From positions 1 to 33,463 of the forward strand of contig JAFVEX010000004.1 of NCBI GenBank assembly GCA_017475785.1: a stretch of 33,463 bases of DNA. The letters are read 5' to 3'. Position 1 is the first letter of the stretch, and the number at the start of each line of letters is the position of its first letter. The position numbers were made by a program, and so were the translations under genes. Positions 17,151 to 25,743 of the stretch are shown here, piece by piece. Under the pieces are notes generated by a model that saw only the letters and a program-made list of their open reading frames with translations, was not told the origin of the DNA and did no database searches. Source of the stretch: Eubacterium sp. (GTDB taxonomy: Bacteria > Bacillota_A > Clostridia > Lachnospirales > Lachnospiraceae).

Positions 17151-17438
17151 TCAGTCAGCGTGATACTTCCCGAGGATGGTTTCGTCCACATAGATGCCCT
17201 TCAGCTCGCCCAGGCGAAGATAATGCGGCTGCTGTCCATGCGCAGCCAGGCAGTCTGCGTCGCGCCATTTTTCCACCAGAAGCAGTTCGTCCTCGCTGTC
17301 AACCGGCAGGAAATAGGCATACTCCAGATTGCCTTCTTCCGCGCGGCAGGCCAGATCGATCTTCTCCGCGGCAATTGCTTCCAGGAAAGTCTGGCGCATG
17401 CCAGGTTTGCACTTATATGTCACATTCAAAACTTCCAT
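17151..17438 (-). CDS. ABM-domain protein, putative quinol monooxygenase
   Basis: A 95-residue cytoplasmic protein of the antibiotic biosynthesis monooxygenase (dimeric alpha/beta barrel, YgiN-like) family. It opens with the beta strand EVLNVTYKCKPG, has the typical helix RQTFLEAI, then EEGNLEYAYFLPVDSEDELLLVEKWRDADCLAAHGQQPHY split across the family's conserved EGNL...Y and EKW...HxxxPH elements. The ribosome site AAGGAG lies 6-7 bases upstream. Members include quinol oxidases, but many act on unknown substrates or have no catalysis, so the exact reaction is open. It stands alone between the class A PBP and the signalling operon, with no link visible. Confidence 0.85.
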   Translation of the reverse strand: MEVLNVTYKCKPGMRQTFLEAIAAEKIDLACRAEEGNLEYAYFLPVDSEDELLLVEKWRDADCLAAHGQQPHYLRLGELKGIYVDETILGKYHAD

Positions 17439-17538
17439 ATTCTGCTCCTTTTCCGATCCGTTTAATTAAAAACCGATGTACTGGCATCTGTACTGAACGC
17501 GGCGTGTAACCGGTTTACTTCTGGCAGTGGGTCGATTG

Positions 17539-20259
17539 TTACCAGTTGAACAGATTTCCCCAGCTGAACTCAGTGCCGCCGTCATCGGAATCTGTTCCGC
17601 CGGAATCACTCCCGTCTGAATCATTCTCATCGGAATACATACCATCCGAATTGTTCTCATTATCCCACGAATTCTGATCCGTGTCACGCAAATTCTGAGA
17701 ATTATCCCAATTTTGTGTGGTTTGATCCGTGTCCTGATATGTCTGGGCATCTTCGGACTGCTGCGATTCTGTGTCTTCGCTGCTCCGGCCGAGCTGGTTC
17801 CACCAGCGGTCAGGCGAAGTCCACCAGCTGCCTCCGTCACTGCCGTTGTCGGAACCGCTGTTATCGCCATTCTCGCCGCCGGTTCCGCTGCTGTTCCCGT
17901 CGTCATAGCCGCCGGTTCCGTCTGTGTTCCCGTCATTGTAGCCGCCGGTTCCGTTTGTGTTCCCGTCATTGTAGCCGCCGGTTCCGTCGTCCCAGGAGTT
18001 TCCGCTGCCGGAATCGCCGTCGCGGTCACTTCTGCCGCCAAACCAGCCGGACCAGAAGTGCTTATGCGTCTCACAGGAACTGTTTTCCAGCCAGGACGGC
18101 GCGACCGCGTCGCTGTCGGCTGTTCCCTCGGTTCCGTTTTTCAGATATACCCGCTGCTCCGTAGACGAGCAGTAGCGCGTCGCCTTCTGCCCGGAGGATG
18201 TGCAGACAGTGATGACTTCATGACAGCTGCACTGCGCGACGGGCTCCGTGCCGGAGACAAATACTTCATCCCGGGTCATATCGCCCTGTACGGTAGAATC
18301 GCACACACCCTCGACTGCCAGCAGGCCGCTCTTCGTGCAGATTTTGCAGACCGTCAGATCTGTCCCGGAGGAAAAATCACTGTTTTCCAGCGATTCGTGC
18401 GCCTCCGACATCACGGTTCTCCAGATATCCTGCACATATGCGCTGCTCTCCTGCGCCCCGTTGTCGTCATAGCCGCCCCACACGCCGCAGGTGTAGTAGG
18501 GAGAATAGCCGACAAACCAGTAATCTCTGCCATCTGTCGTCGTCCCGCTCTTGCCGGCGAGGGACATATTGTCAAAATACGCGTACTGTCCGGTTCCGTT
18601 GCGCAAAACGCCCGTCATCGCCTCTGTCAGAAGCGCCGCGGTTCCGGGGGAGACAGCCTGATGCGTCTCCTGTACGCGCTCCAGAACGACATTGCCGTCG
18701 CGGTCCGTCACCTTCGTGTAATAAACCGGTTCCCGGTAGACGCCGCCGCGGGCAATTGTTCCGTACGCCGCCGTCAGCTCCAGGTTTGTCAGACCGCCGG
18801 ATGTGCCGCCCAGCGCCAGCGCCTCGACCTTGTCCGCGTCGGTCAGGGTCGAAATTCCAAATGCCTGCAGCTGATCCCAGACCTCGTCCATTCCCTCCTG
18901 CTGGAAGCACTTGAGGGCGACGATGTTATTGGACTCTTCGATCGCGGTGCGGATCGTCGTCATGCCGCCAAACGTCCCGCTCGCGTTGTTGACCGTCGTT
19001 CCGTTGGAATATGTGTACGGCGCGTCATCTACAACGGTTCCCAGCGTCACATCCTTGTTTTCCAGCGCAGCCGCGTACTCGCCGATCACCTTGATCGTCG
19101 AGCCAGGCTGGCGCGCGGAAGTCGTCGCGCGGTTCATCAGCAGGCTGGCCGTCTTTTCGCCGCGCCCGCCGATCATGGCTCTCACCTCTCCGGTGACGGA
19201 ATCCACCACCACCATCGAGATCTCTGCGTCTGACCCGTCAAAGAGGGCGTCGTTTGCCGCCGCCTCGTCACAGATCTGCTGCATCGCGCTGTTTTCCGTT
19301 GAATAAATGGTCAGTCCGCCCTTGTACAGACGGTTCCAGGCGTCCTCCTCTGAGCAGCCCGTCTGCTCCTGCAAATCCGCGATCAGCTGTGTCACCAGCG
19401 CGTCCTCAAACCACGTCATGATCTCCTGGGAGGCGCCATTCGCTTTCGTCTCCGCGATGCGGGTGTAGACGTCATCGTCCAGAGCCTCCTGATACGCGTC
19501 CTCCGTGATATAGCCCTGCTTCAGCATATAAGAGAGCACAATCTCCCTGCGCTCTGCGTTTGCCTCCGGCTCCTCACGCGGATTGTAGCGGGTGGGATTC
19601 TTCGTGATCGCCGCCAGCACCGCGCACTCAGACAGGTTCAGGTCTGAAATATCCTTGTCAAAATAGTATCTGGCAGCCGTCTCGACGCCCCAGTTTCCGC
19701 CGCCGAGGTTGATCGTGTTCAGATAGTTTTCCAGAATCCATTCCTTCGTGGCTCCGTTTTCCAGCTTGAGCGCCAGATACTGCTCCTGAATTTTGCGCTC
19801 CAGCCTGCTTTGGAAGGTGTCCTCCTCCGTCCAGTCTGTAAAAACATTGTTCTTCAGAAGCTGCTGAGTGATCGTACTCGCGCCTTCTGTAAATCCGCCG
19901 TTTTTGACGCCCTTGAAGGCAGCGCGGATGATTCCGCGGACATCTATCCCGTGGTGCTTGTAGAAGCGCTCATCCTCAATCGCGACAAACGCGTGCTGCA
20001 GATTTTCCGGTATCTCATCCAGCCGGACGTACACACGATTAGAAGACTCCCCGCTCAAATTCAGGACGACCTCTCCCTTGTCGTCAAGCACACTGGAGCG
20101 GTACCCCTTCGGGACCGCGTCCCAGACCTCCATGTCCGGCGCCCCGGCAATCACGACCGCCGAAAAAATAATTGCCGCCGCGAACAGGGCAAGAATGAGC
20201 AGCCCGATAATCATCAGCGCTGTCCGCCCGGCATGTCTTTTCTGTTTCAACTGCATCAT
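17539..20259 (-). CDS. Class A penicillin-binding protein (PBP1A-like, GT51 plus transpeptidase)
   Basis: A bifunctional peptidoglycan synthase of 906 residues that polymerises glycan and cross-links peptides outside the membrane. One N-terminal membrane helix (about 14-38) leads to the GT51 domain with catalytic Glu95 (AIEDERFYKHHGID) and GASTITQQLLKN. The transpeptidase domain has nucleophile Ser387 (GSTIK), SNN at 443-445 and KSG at 570-572. Residues 638-697 hold seven cysteines (CKIC, CSC and single ones), then from about 740 a disordered Gly/Asn/Asp/Ser/Gln tail of some 165 residues with 11-residue repeats. GGAGG lies 4 bases from the first ATG and 7 from the second, so the protein may start at 20256. 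Family and activity are certain; the tail's role is unknown, perhaps wall contact. Confidence 0.96.
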   Translation of the reverse strand: MMQLKQKRHAGRTALMIIGLLILALFAAAIIFSAVVIAGAPDMEVWDAVPKGYRSSVLDDKGEVVLNLSGESSNRVYVRLDEIPENLQHAFVAIEDERFYKHHGIDVRGIIRAAFKGVKNGGFTEGASTITQQLLKNNVFTDWTEEDTFQSRLERKIQEQYLALKLENGATKEWILENYLNTINLGGGNWGVETAARYYFDKDISDLNLSECAVLAAITKNPTRYNPREEPEANAERREIVLSYMLKQGYITEDAYQEALDDDVYTRIAETKANGASQEIMTWFEDALVTQLIADLQEQTGCSEEDAWNRLYKGGLTIYSTENSAMQQICDEAAANDALFDGSDAEISMVVVDSVTGEVRAMIGGRGEKTASLLMNRATTSARQPGSTIKVIGEYAAALENKDVTLGTVVDDAPYTYSNGTTVNNASGTFGGMTTIRTAIEESNNIVALKCFQQEGMDEVWDQLQAFGISTLTDADKVEALALGGTSGGLTNLELTAAYGTIARGGVYREPVYYTKVTDRDGNVVLERVQETHQAVSPGTAALLTEAMTGVLRNGTGQYAYFDNMSLAGKSGTTTDGRDYWFVGYSPYYTCGVWGGYDDNGAQESSAYVQDIWRTVMSEAHESLENSDFSSGTDLTVCKICTKSGLLAVEGVCDSTVQGDMTRDEVFVSGTEPVAQCSCHEVITVCTSSGQKATRYCSSTEQRVYLKNGTEGTADSDAVAPSWLENSSCETHKHFWSGWFGGRSDRDGDSGSGNSWDDGTGGYNDGNTNGTGGYNDGNTDGTGGYDDGNSSGTGGENGDNSGSDNGSDGGSWWTSPDRWWNQLGRSSEDTESQQSEDAQTYQDTDQTTQNWDNSQNLRDTDQNSWDNENNSDGMYSDENDSDGSDSGGTDSDDGGTEFSWGNLFNW
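17875..17989 (-). repeat. 33-bp tandem repeats coding the PBP tail
   Basis: Units begin at 17875, 17908, 17941 and 17974 (the last partial), each opening GCCGCCGGTTCCG on the plus strand. They encode 11-residue units of the TGGYNDGNTNG type. The in-frame period means copy number could vary between strains without breaking the gene. Confidence 0.85.
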
Positions 20260-20429
20260 TCCACCTCCCTGTACAGTTTTTCATTCAGACACACGATTAC
20301 AATTTCTTTATACCTGTTCTTTGTGTTCAAATCGTGTTTTTCTGATTGCGAAATGATTGCAGAATGGTTTCCTGGTTCTTTTATTTGATAAAATATTCCC
20401 TGCGCCAGAGCGATGTCCGGTCAGACAAC

Positions 20430-20456
20430 GGGGCCGCTCCTTCACGGAGCAGCCCC
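20430..20456 (-). terminator. Hairpin after the SH3-domain gene
   Basis: A GC-rich stem (GGGGCCGCTCC against GGAGCAGCCCC, one mismatch) with a TTCAC loop lies about 40 bases downstream of the SH3 gene stop. It lacks a T run. It separates that gene from the PBP gene, whose start is 170 bases further on. Confidence 0.55.
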
Positions 20457-20496
20457 TCATGATTCATACACTTCTGGTACGGATATGAAAACACAA

Positions 20497-21468
20497 TTAC
20501 CTGAAATATCCGTTCTTCACATAGCCCTTCACGCCCGCGTAGGTAACAGCCAGCCAGTTGTTCGCTTCCTTGCCGGTAACGGTGACCGTCTTGCCTGCCG
20601 GAATTGTTGTGATGATGTTGGAGCTGCTCGCCGACGATGCGGTTCTGCGCAGGTTCAGCGCCGTCCTCGTCACCTTCGTGTATGGCTTGACAGAACCGAG
20701 TCCCATCCGGGACTTGTCATCTGTAAAATGGCCGCCCTTGATGTAGCCGGTTTTCTTTTTGTACTTAATCTTGTACCAGTTATCTGCTTCCTTTGCCTTA
20801 ATCGTAACCGTCGCGCCCTTCGGAATAATCAGAATGACATTTGTATCCGAAGATTTGTCCTTTGAGCTGCGCATCTTCAGCGCCTCAGCCATAACCTTCT
20901 TCGTGGTTTTTGTCGTTTTCTTCTTGGTGGTTGTAGGCGTCGCGGTAAGGCTCTTCTTGGTCATGCGGGAGGTGTCGTCCGTGAAATGGCCGCCCCGGAT
21001 GTAGCCGGTCTTGCCGTTTGCGGAGACGCGGTACCAGCTGTCCGCCTCAACGGAAAGCACTGTCACCTTCTGGCCTTTTTTGACCACGCCGATGATGTTG
21101 GCGCTGCTTGCGGTGCTCTTCGTCTTGCGGAGATTCAGATCCTCCGCCATTGTCTTCGTCGCGTTTGCCTTCAGGTATCTGCTGTTGACATAGCCCGTCG
21201 TTCCATTGTAGCTCACCCGGTACCAGGAACTCGGCTTCGAGAGGATCTGCACCTGCTTGCCCGCCGGGATCACTTTAATAATCTTGTAGTTCACACCCTG
21301 ACCAGCCCGCATATTCAGGTCTGCCGTTGTCGCGCGGTATTCTGCCGCCTGTACTGTCTCTGCCTGGATCCCCGGGATCCCGATCCCGGCCGGCGATACG
21401 ATTCCGACTGCCAATGCTGCAATAAGGCAGAACAGAATCAACGCTTTTCTTTTTGTTCGTCTCATCAT
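20497..21468 (-). CDS. Secreted protein with four bacterial SH3 (SH3b) domains
   Basis: An exported 323-residue protein, probably held at the cell wall. A signal peptide (about 1-42, ending VQAAE) is followed by four SH3b repeats, each with the pattern LNMRAGQGVNYKII...IPAG...WYRV...GYV. They cover roughly 46-100, 106-165, 190-250 and 262-323. The second and third are separated by a Thr/Lys-rich linker (TPTTTKKKTTKTTKK). No catalytic domain is present, so it is a pure binding protein; SH3b domains usually bind peptidoglycan peptides. The start is one of two adjacent ATGs, with AGGAGG 5 or 8 bases upstream. It has its own promoter and neighbours the class A PBP, which fits a wall role. Confidence 0.93.
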   Translation of the reverse strand: MMRRTKRKALILFCLIAALAVGIVSPAGIGIPGIQAETVQAAEYRATTADLNMRAGQGVNYKIIKVIPAGKQVQILSKPSSWYRVSYNGTTGYVNSRYLKANATKTMAEDLNLRKTKSTASSANIIGVVKKGQKVTVLSVEADSWYRVSANGKTGYIRGGHFTDDTSRMTKKSLTATPTTTKKKTTKTTKKVMAEALKMRSSKDKSSDTNVILIIPKGATVTIKAKEADNWYKIKYKKKTGYIKGGHFTDDKSRMGLGSVKPYTKVTRTALNLRRTASSASSSNIITTIPAGKTVTVTGKEANNWLAVTYAGVKGYVKNGYFR

Positions 21469-21523
21469 ACTGACCTCCTTTTTTCTGACGAAATTAAGAC
21501 CTCTCTCAAAATGGTCTGATTAC

Positions 21524-21552
21524 ATTATGCCTCAAACCGTCATTTTCGTCAA
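21524..21552 (-). promoter_or_regulatory. Promoter of the SH3-domain gene
   Basis: On the minus strand, TTGACG (21547-21552), a 17-bp spacer and CATAAT (21524-21529) form a good sigma-70-type promoter. The start site would be near 21517, about 50 bases before the gene. Confidence 0.7.
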
Positions 21553-21651
21553 TCAAATCAGCTGATCCGGTTTCTTTTTTGTTGGGTTGAACAGTTTTAC
21601 CCGCAAAAGTTTGTACGATTTTATCCATGTATCTTTTTCTTTTTACATGTG

Positions 21652-21691
21652 AAAAGACTGCCGTTCTGAAATTATTCAGACACGACAGTCT
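21652..21691 (-). terminator. Terminator of the MtmB-like gene
   Basis: A long imperfect hairpin (arms AGACTGtCGTgTCTGA and TCAGAACGgCAGTCT) ends in TTTT on the minus strand. It starts about 45 bases after the methyltransferase-like gene stop. Confidence 0.8.
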
Positions 21692-21735
21692 CTGTTTGTG
21701 AAATACTATGACTTATATCCCAGTTACTGTTACAG

Positions 21736-23112
21736 TTACAGTTCCAGACCCATCTCTTTCAGCTCCGCGACAACCTCGTCATACATCTGCTGCCACTCCG
21801 GAACCGGCTCAATTGTCTCCATGTTGTAGGAAACATCAAACGGCTGGCCGGCGTTTCCGCCTTCCATCTCGAAGATATGCTCGTATTTCGCGAGCAGCTT
21901 CAGCACCAGTTCATTCGCCTGCGCGCGGGTCATCTGCATCTTTGCGACTGCTTTTCCAACCTCGCCCATCAGCCGGCACTCCAGTCCGGTTCCGTGCGGC
22001 ACGCTCCCATTCGCTGCGCCGAGTCCTTCCAGGTGGCCGCCGCTGACAGTGACGACAATGGAATTCGCCGCGACCTCGTACAGCAGCTCCTTCGTGAGGC
22101 TTCCGCTGGACGGCCACAGATCGCACACGATAATCGCCGGCGCCTTTTTGGCGAAGGTCTGGCAGAGCACAGACTGCAGCCACAGGCATCCGCAGGCTGT
22201 CGTCGCCACATCGCGAATATGAATCGGATGGCACAGATGATAGTCCGCTGCCGCGTACAGGTTCGCCGCCATGATCGAAGCAATCATGATCATGCAGCTG
22301 CCGGGGGCGTCACCGCCCAGGCCACCCACCATTGTGCAGGCGAGGGAGGCATTTTTCATGCCGTAGTCCAGAGAATTAGCGGTTCTCACCAGATTGCCGT
22401 TATCCATGATCAGCTCGTTGAACAGTGCGACCAGATGTGAGTCACACGGCCGGAGGTACTTTTCCGCGGCCGCGGCGAGATCCCCCGCCTCGGTCACCGC
22501 GCTCTCCGCAGCCAGAAGGCCCATGCCGGGTCTTCCGACCTTTTCAAGTGCCTGATGAAGGTACTGCATCTCACGCCGCACGGCAATGATCTCCGTCGGC
22601 TCGCCGCTCGCCACCTGATATCCGTCGACGTCTATCAGTGAGCCGCAGGTCAGCAGATCGATCACCGGTTCCTTCGCGACGCTCTCGATGATCGGGTAAT
22701 ACAGCCGCTCCGGCGTGGGACAGCCCGGATTGCCGGCCCAGATTGCCGGCGGCCGCTCATCCTCAATCCCGCGGGCAACAAGCGTAAAGGCATCCTTTCC
22801 TTCACCCATTACCAGCTCTGTCTTCATATTTTTCAGGCCTTCGTCGATTTCCTCTGCCGAAAGCTGCATGACACGGCCGGTCGTCATGTTGTAGATACCA
22901 GTGCGGATCAGCAATTCCCGCGCCGCCGCAAACATGTCATCCAGCAGCTGGTCATCCTGCGGAACCAGGAGATCCTTGTCCCAGTCAAACTCGTACTCCT
23001 CCACAAGTTCCATGACGTTTTCGATGATGTAGTCCATGTCCCAGTCGTCTTTTGAGACCTTAGGGCCTGTTTTGCTGCGCTCATACAATTTCAGAAACTG
23101 TTTTGTATCCAT
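21736..23112 (-). CDS. MtmB-family (monomethylamine methyltransferase) homologue without pyrrolysine
   Basis: A cytoplasmic protein of 458 residues, the same length as archaeal MtmB, which moves a methyl group from monomethylamine to a corrinoid protein. Similarity to MtmB runs through the protein: KTGPKVSKDDWDMDYI, TGIYNMTTGRV, GEGKDAF, GRPGMG, CDSHLVALFNEL, HPIHIRD, GTGLECRLMGEVGKA and an end in ELKEMGLEL. MtmB has pyrrolysine (amber codon) directly after GRPGMGV. Here the frame is open and that position is Leu200, codon CTG at 22513-22515. By my alignment from memory, Glu229 and Glu259 of MtmB become Leu227 and Leu257. The substrate is therefore probably not monomethylamine. AGGAGA lies 7 bases before the ATG. 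No corrinoid protein, activase or pyl gene is in the window. Confidence 0.87.
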   Translation of the reverse strand: MDTKQFLKLYERSKTGPKVSKDDWDMDYIIENVMELVEEYEFDWDKDLLVPQDDQLLDDMFAAARELLIRTGIYNMTTGRVMQLSAEEIDEGLKNMKTELVMGEGKDAFTLVARGIEDERPPAIWAGNPGCPTPERLYYPIIESVAKEPVIDLLTCGSLIDVDGYQVASGEPTEIIAVRREMQYLHQALEKVGRPGMGLLAAESAVTEAGDLAAAAEKYLRPCDSHLVALFNELIMDNGNLVRTANSLDYGMKNASLACTMVGGLGGDAPGSCMIMIASIMAANLYAAADYHLCHPIHIRDVATTACGCLWLQSVLCQTFAKKAPAIIVCDLWPSSGSLTKELLYEVAANSIVVTVSGGHLEGLGAANGSVPHGTGLECRLMGEVGKAVAKMQMTRAQANELVLKLLAKYEHIFEMEGGNAGQPFDVSYNMETIEPVPEWQQMYDEVVAELKEMGLEL

Positions 23113-23143
23113 ATTTGAATCTCCTGTTCTCGATCTTTTCTAC

Positions 23144-23152
23144 AGTATAGCA
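23144..23152 (-). promoter_or_regulatory. Extended -10 promoter of the MtmB-like gene
   Basis: The minus strand reads TGCTATACT, an extended -10, about 32 bases before the ATG. No good -35 is seen. With the upstream hairpin it suggests the gene can be transcribed separately from the importer. Confidence 0.5.
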
Positions 23153-23233
23153 GATGTTGCCGAAAATCCCCATAGAAACTTAGGCTTAAATAACAAATAT
23201 GATTATAAAGGCAAATAATATGAATATGCAACA

Positions 23234-23259
23234 CGGGCTGCTGTATACACAGCAGCCCG
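23234..23259 (-). terminator. Hairpin after the BMP lipoprotein gene
   Basis: A perfect 10-bp stem (CGGGCTGCTG and CAGCAGCCCG) with a 6-base loop lies 43 bases past the lipoprotein stop. The T content after it is low, so some read-through into the MtmB-like gene is plausible. Confidence 0.65.
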
Positions 23260-23301
23260 CATCATTATTCATCCCTGTCAGCGTTTCCCAAATTCAGTTT
23301 T

Positions 23302-24666
23302 TTACTGCCCGATCTGCCAGGATGTGCTCACATTCTCCACGAAGAAATTCTGCAGGATGATATCGTCGTCAGACATTACCTCGCCGTCTGCGACCAGCAC
23401 ATTGCCCGCGTTGTCTTTCAGCTCGCCCGCGAAGATCTGCACTTCGCCGGAAGCAATCTTTTCCTTCAGCTCATTGACCTTCTCAACGACATCTTCCGGT
23501 ACAAAGTCCGCAAAGTCGGTCAGCTTGGAGCACTCGCCGCCCCAGTAATAGAAGTCATCCTTCGTTGCGGAGCCGTCCGCCACGCTGATGATAATGTTTT
23601 TGAAGATCGGAGCAAAATTCCAGGTATGGGAAACCAGAACCGCATCCGGCGCAAGATAGGACATATCATTGTGATAACCGACTACATAAGCGCCGTTCTT
23701 CTCACAGGTCTCCGGGATCGCCGGGGAAGAAGCTTCCATGCCCATGTACTTGATGCCTGCGTCGATCAGAGACTGCGCGCACTGGGTCTCTTTGTCAATG
23801 TCGTACCAGCTGTCCGCCTGCGCAACTTTTACAGTTGCTTCCGGATTCGCGTATTTCGCGCCGAGCGCATACGCATTGATCGCGGTGCGGACGGAGAACT
23901 CGTTGAAGGACGCAGAGAATCCGAGCTCTGTGTTCTCGTCCTGAGAAAGCAGCTCACTCGCATAACCGGTCAGGAACATTCCCTCATAGCTTCGGACTTC
24001 GTAGCCGATCAGGTTGTCAACCTTGTTGCCCCACTGCGCAAAGGTGACTTCCGGATGCTCTGCCGCGACATCCGGCAGGAATGACGCGTATCCTGTAGAG
24101 CAGCCGATGATCAGGTTGCAGCCCTGGTTGATCAGCTCTTCCGCAGCCTGCTGAACAGACGCCTGCTCCTCGGCAATATTCTCGAGATAAATCAGGTTCT
24201 CTTCCGGAATTCCGAGCTCATTCATCGCGTTCAGAACGCCTTCATGGTTTGCCTGCTCCCATCCGCCGTCGTTGATGACATAGGATTTGATTTCGCCGAT
24301 TTTGATATTGGAAAAATCCACGCCATCCGCGGACAGAGCCTGATCTTCCGTGATAACATTCAGACCGCCTGCGCTCTGGGCTTCTTCCGCTGCTGCGTCA
24401 TCCGCCGCTTCTGCCTCCGGCGCTTCGCTCTCCCCTGCCTCCGCAGCTTCTGATACTGCTTCTGACGCAGCCTCCGATGCCGCGCTCACGGCCTCTGACG
24501 CCGCTTCAGTCGCTGCCTCCGACGCCGCTTCGGTCGCTGCCTCCGACGCCGCTTCACTCGCTGCCTCTGACGCCGCTTTTTCAGCCAGATCGCTCTCTCC
24601 GCATGCCGCAAAGCTGGATGCCGCGAGGACTGCAGCGAGACATATGCCTATTGCTTTCTTTTTCAT
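23302..24666 (-). CDS. BMP-family ABC importer substrate-binding lipoprotein
   Basis: The extracellular binding component of the importer encoded just upstream, 454 residues. A lipoprotein signal ends at Cys22 (SFAAC). Residues 31-77 are a run of SEAA/TEAA units, probably a helical spacer, followed by an acidic stretch to about 100. The BMP (PnrA-like, periplasmic-binding type 1) domain fills the rest: IGEIKSYVINDGGWEQANHE, GCNLIIGCSTGY, AQWGNKVDNLIGYEVRSYEG, GYHNDMSYLAPDAVLVSH. Many BMP proteins bind purine nucleosides. The first ligand loop here reads NDGGWEQANHEG instead of the SFNQ-type loop of PnrA-like nucleoside binders, so another ligand is possible. AGGAGG precedes the ATG. Next downstream is the MtmB-like gene. 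Confidence 0.93.
   Translation of the reverse strand: MKKKAIGICLAAVLAASSFAACGESDLAEKAASEAASEAASEAATEAASEAATEAASEAVSAASEAASEAVSEAAEAGESEAPEAEAADDAAAEEAQSAGGLNVITEDQALSADGVDFSNIKIGEIKSYVINDGGWEQANHEGVLNAMNELGIPEENLIYLENIAEEQASVQQAAEELINQGCNLIIGCSTGYASFLPDVAAEHPEVTFAQWGNKVDNLIGYEVRSYEGMFLTGYASELLSQDENTELGFSASFNEFSVRTAINAYALGAKYANPEATVKVAQADSWYDIDKETQCAQSLIDAGIKYMGMEASSPAIPETCEKNGAYVVGYHNDMSYLAPDAVLVSHTWNFAPIFKNIIISVADGSATKDDFYYWGGECSKLTDFADFVPEDVVEKVNELKEKIASGEVQIFAGELKDNAGNVLVADGEVMSDDDIILQNFFVENVSTSWQIGQ
24436..24576 (-). repeat. 12-bp repeats coding the SEAA spacer of the lipoprotein
   Basis: About eleven degenerate 12-bp units encode Ser/Thr-Glu-Ala-Ala/Val tetrads at residues 31-77. The period is in frame. 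On the plus strand most copies read GCCTC-GACGCCGCTTC-like patterns. Length may differ between strains. Confidence 0.8.
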
Positions 24667-24756
24667 TTTGTTTCTCCTCCTGAATCTTGGTTTAAATTAG
24701 TCACCAAAAATGATTACGGATTGCTTCGCTCTTTGAACTCCCGCAAGCCTGTGATC

Positions 24757-24787
24757 ATTATATTACACAGCCATAAGTAATGGCTGT
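24757..24787 (-). promoter_or_regulatory. Hairpin and TATAAT upstream of the lipoprotein gene
   Basis: In the 144-bp permease-lipoprotein gap, an 8-bp stem (ACAGCCAT / ATGGCTGT, 24767-24787, loop of 5) is followed on the minus strand by TATAAT at 24757-24762. This may be a processing or partial stop site plus a promoter giving extra binding protein. No clear -35 is present. Confidence 0.45.
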
Positions 24788-24810
24788 AATAATAACAGTT
24801 ACCATATTCC

Positions 24811-25743
24811 TCAGCGGCTCTCCCGGTCATATGGGACTGTCAGCGCCGCCGGCATGCTTGAACGTCCCTTCCTGAAATTACCTGTTGTAAAAATCAGCGC
24901 AATAATTGTCGCAACATAAGGAAGTGCCGAAAAGAACTGTGAGGGAATTTGCGGAAATACCATTTGTATATCAATACCGATGATACTAATCGCCCCGAAC
25001 AGCAGGCCGCCAAAAACCGCGATCAGCGGATTCCAGGCCGCAAATACAACCAGCGCCACAGCGATCCAGCCCTTGCCGCTCGTCATGCCGTCACTCCAGA
25101 AATTGGTGTAGTCCAGAGAGACGCAGGCGCCGCTGACAGCCGTCATCACACTTCCGAAAATAACATATGCATAGCGCAAAGCATACACGTTATAGCCCGC
25201 GGAGTCAAGAGCTGCCGGATTTTCTCCGAGCGCGCGCAGGATCATGCCGGCTCTCGTTCTGTACAGATAAATCATGGAGAGCGGAATGATCAGGTACATT
25301 GCGTACACCAGGATGCTCTGTTCGAAAACCGCCGGCCCGATCACCGGAATTTTGGAAAGTCCGGGAATGGGAATTGCTTCAAACTTCAGGTTCGCGTTGA
25401 CGCCGCTGACGCTCTTTCCGATAAATCCGGACAGGCCTGTTCCGAAGGTCAGCATCGCCATGCCCGCAACGGTCTGATCCGCCTGAAGCGTCACCGTCAG
25501 AAACGCGAAAACCAGCCCAAGCAGCGCGCCGACAAAGATGACCGTCAGGATCGCGAGGCCGAGATTCTTCTGATGCACGGCAACCAGATATCCGGAAACA
25601 GCTCCCATCAGCATGATGCCTTCCAGCCCGAGGTTCATAACGCCCGCCCGCTCGGCAAAAATCTCACCGATCGCGGCGTACAAGACGGTGACCGCGTAGA
25701 CGATTGCAGTTGAAATGACTGAAATTAAGAGTGTCGAAGTCAT
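24811..25743 (-). CDS. BMP-type ABC importer permease 2 (NupQ/YufQ-like)
   Basis: An integral membrane subunit of 310 residues, of the branched-chain amino-acid/ribose permease superfamily used by nucleoside importers. About eight to nine hydrophobic segments are visible. Family markers include ERAGVMNLGLEGIMLMGA near the N-terminus, LRALGENPAALDSAGYNV in the coupling-loop region, and WNPLIAVFGGLLFGA. Its start overlaps the stop of the preceding permease by four bases (25740-25743), so the two are translationally coupled and should form a heterodimeric pore. AAGGAGA lies about 10 bases before the ATG. The substrate depends on the lipoprotein and is not certain. Confidence 0.93.
   Translation of the reverse strand: MTSTLLISVISTAIVYAVTVLYAAIGEIFAERAGVMNLGLEGIMLMGAVSGYLVAVHQKNLGLAILTVIFVGALLGLVFAFLTVTLQADQTVAGMAMLTFGTGLSGFIGKSVSGVNANLKFEAIPIPGLSKIPVIGPAVFEQSILVYAMYLIIPLSMIYLYRTRAGMILRALGENPAALDSAGYNVYALRYAYVIFGSVMTAVSGACVSLDYTNFWSDGMTSGKGWIAVALVVFAAWNPLIAVFGGLLFGAISIIGIDIQMVFPQIPSQFFSALPYVATIIALIFTTGNFRKGRSSMPAALTVPYDRESR

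Noticed and set aside
17713..19233. 506-residue plus-strand ORF opposite the PBP
   Set aside because: It is antisense to all PBP catalytic motifs and its Val/Ala/Arg-rich translation mirrors the PBP codons.
22513..22515. Possible amber-encoded pyrrolysine in the MtmB homologue
   Set aside because: The codon is CTG and the whole 458-codon frame has no internal TAG, so pyrrolysine is not used here.
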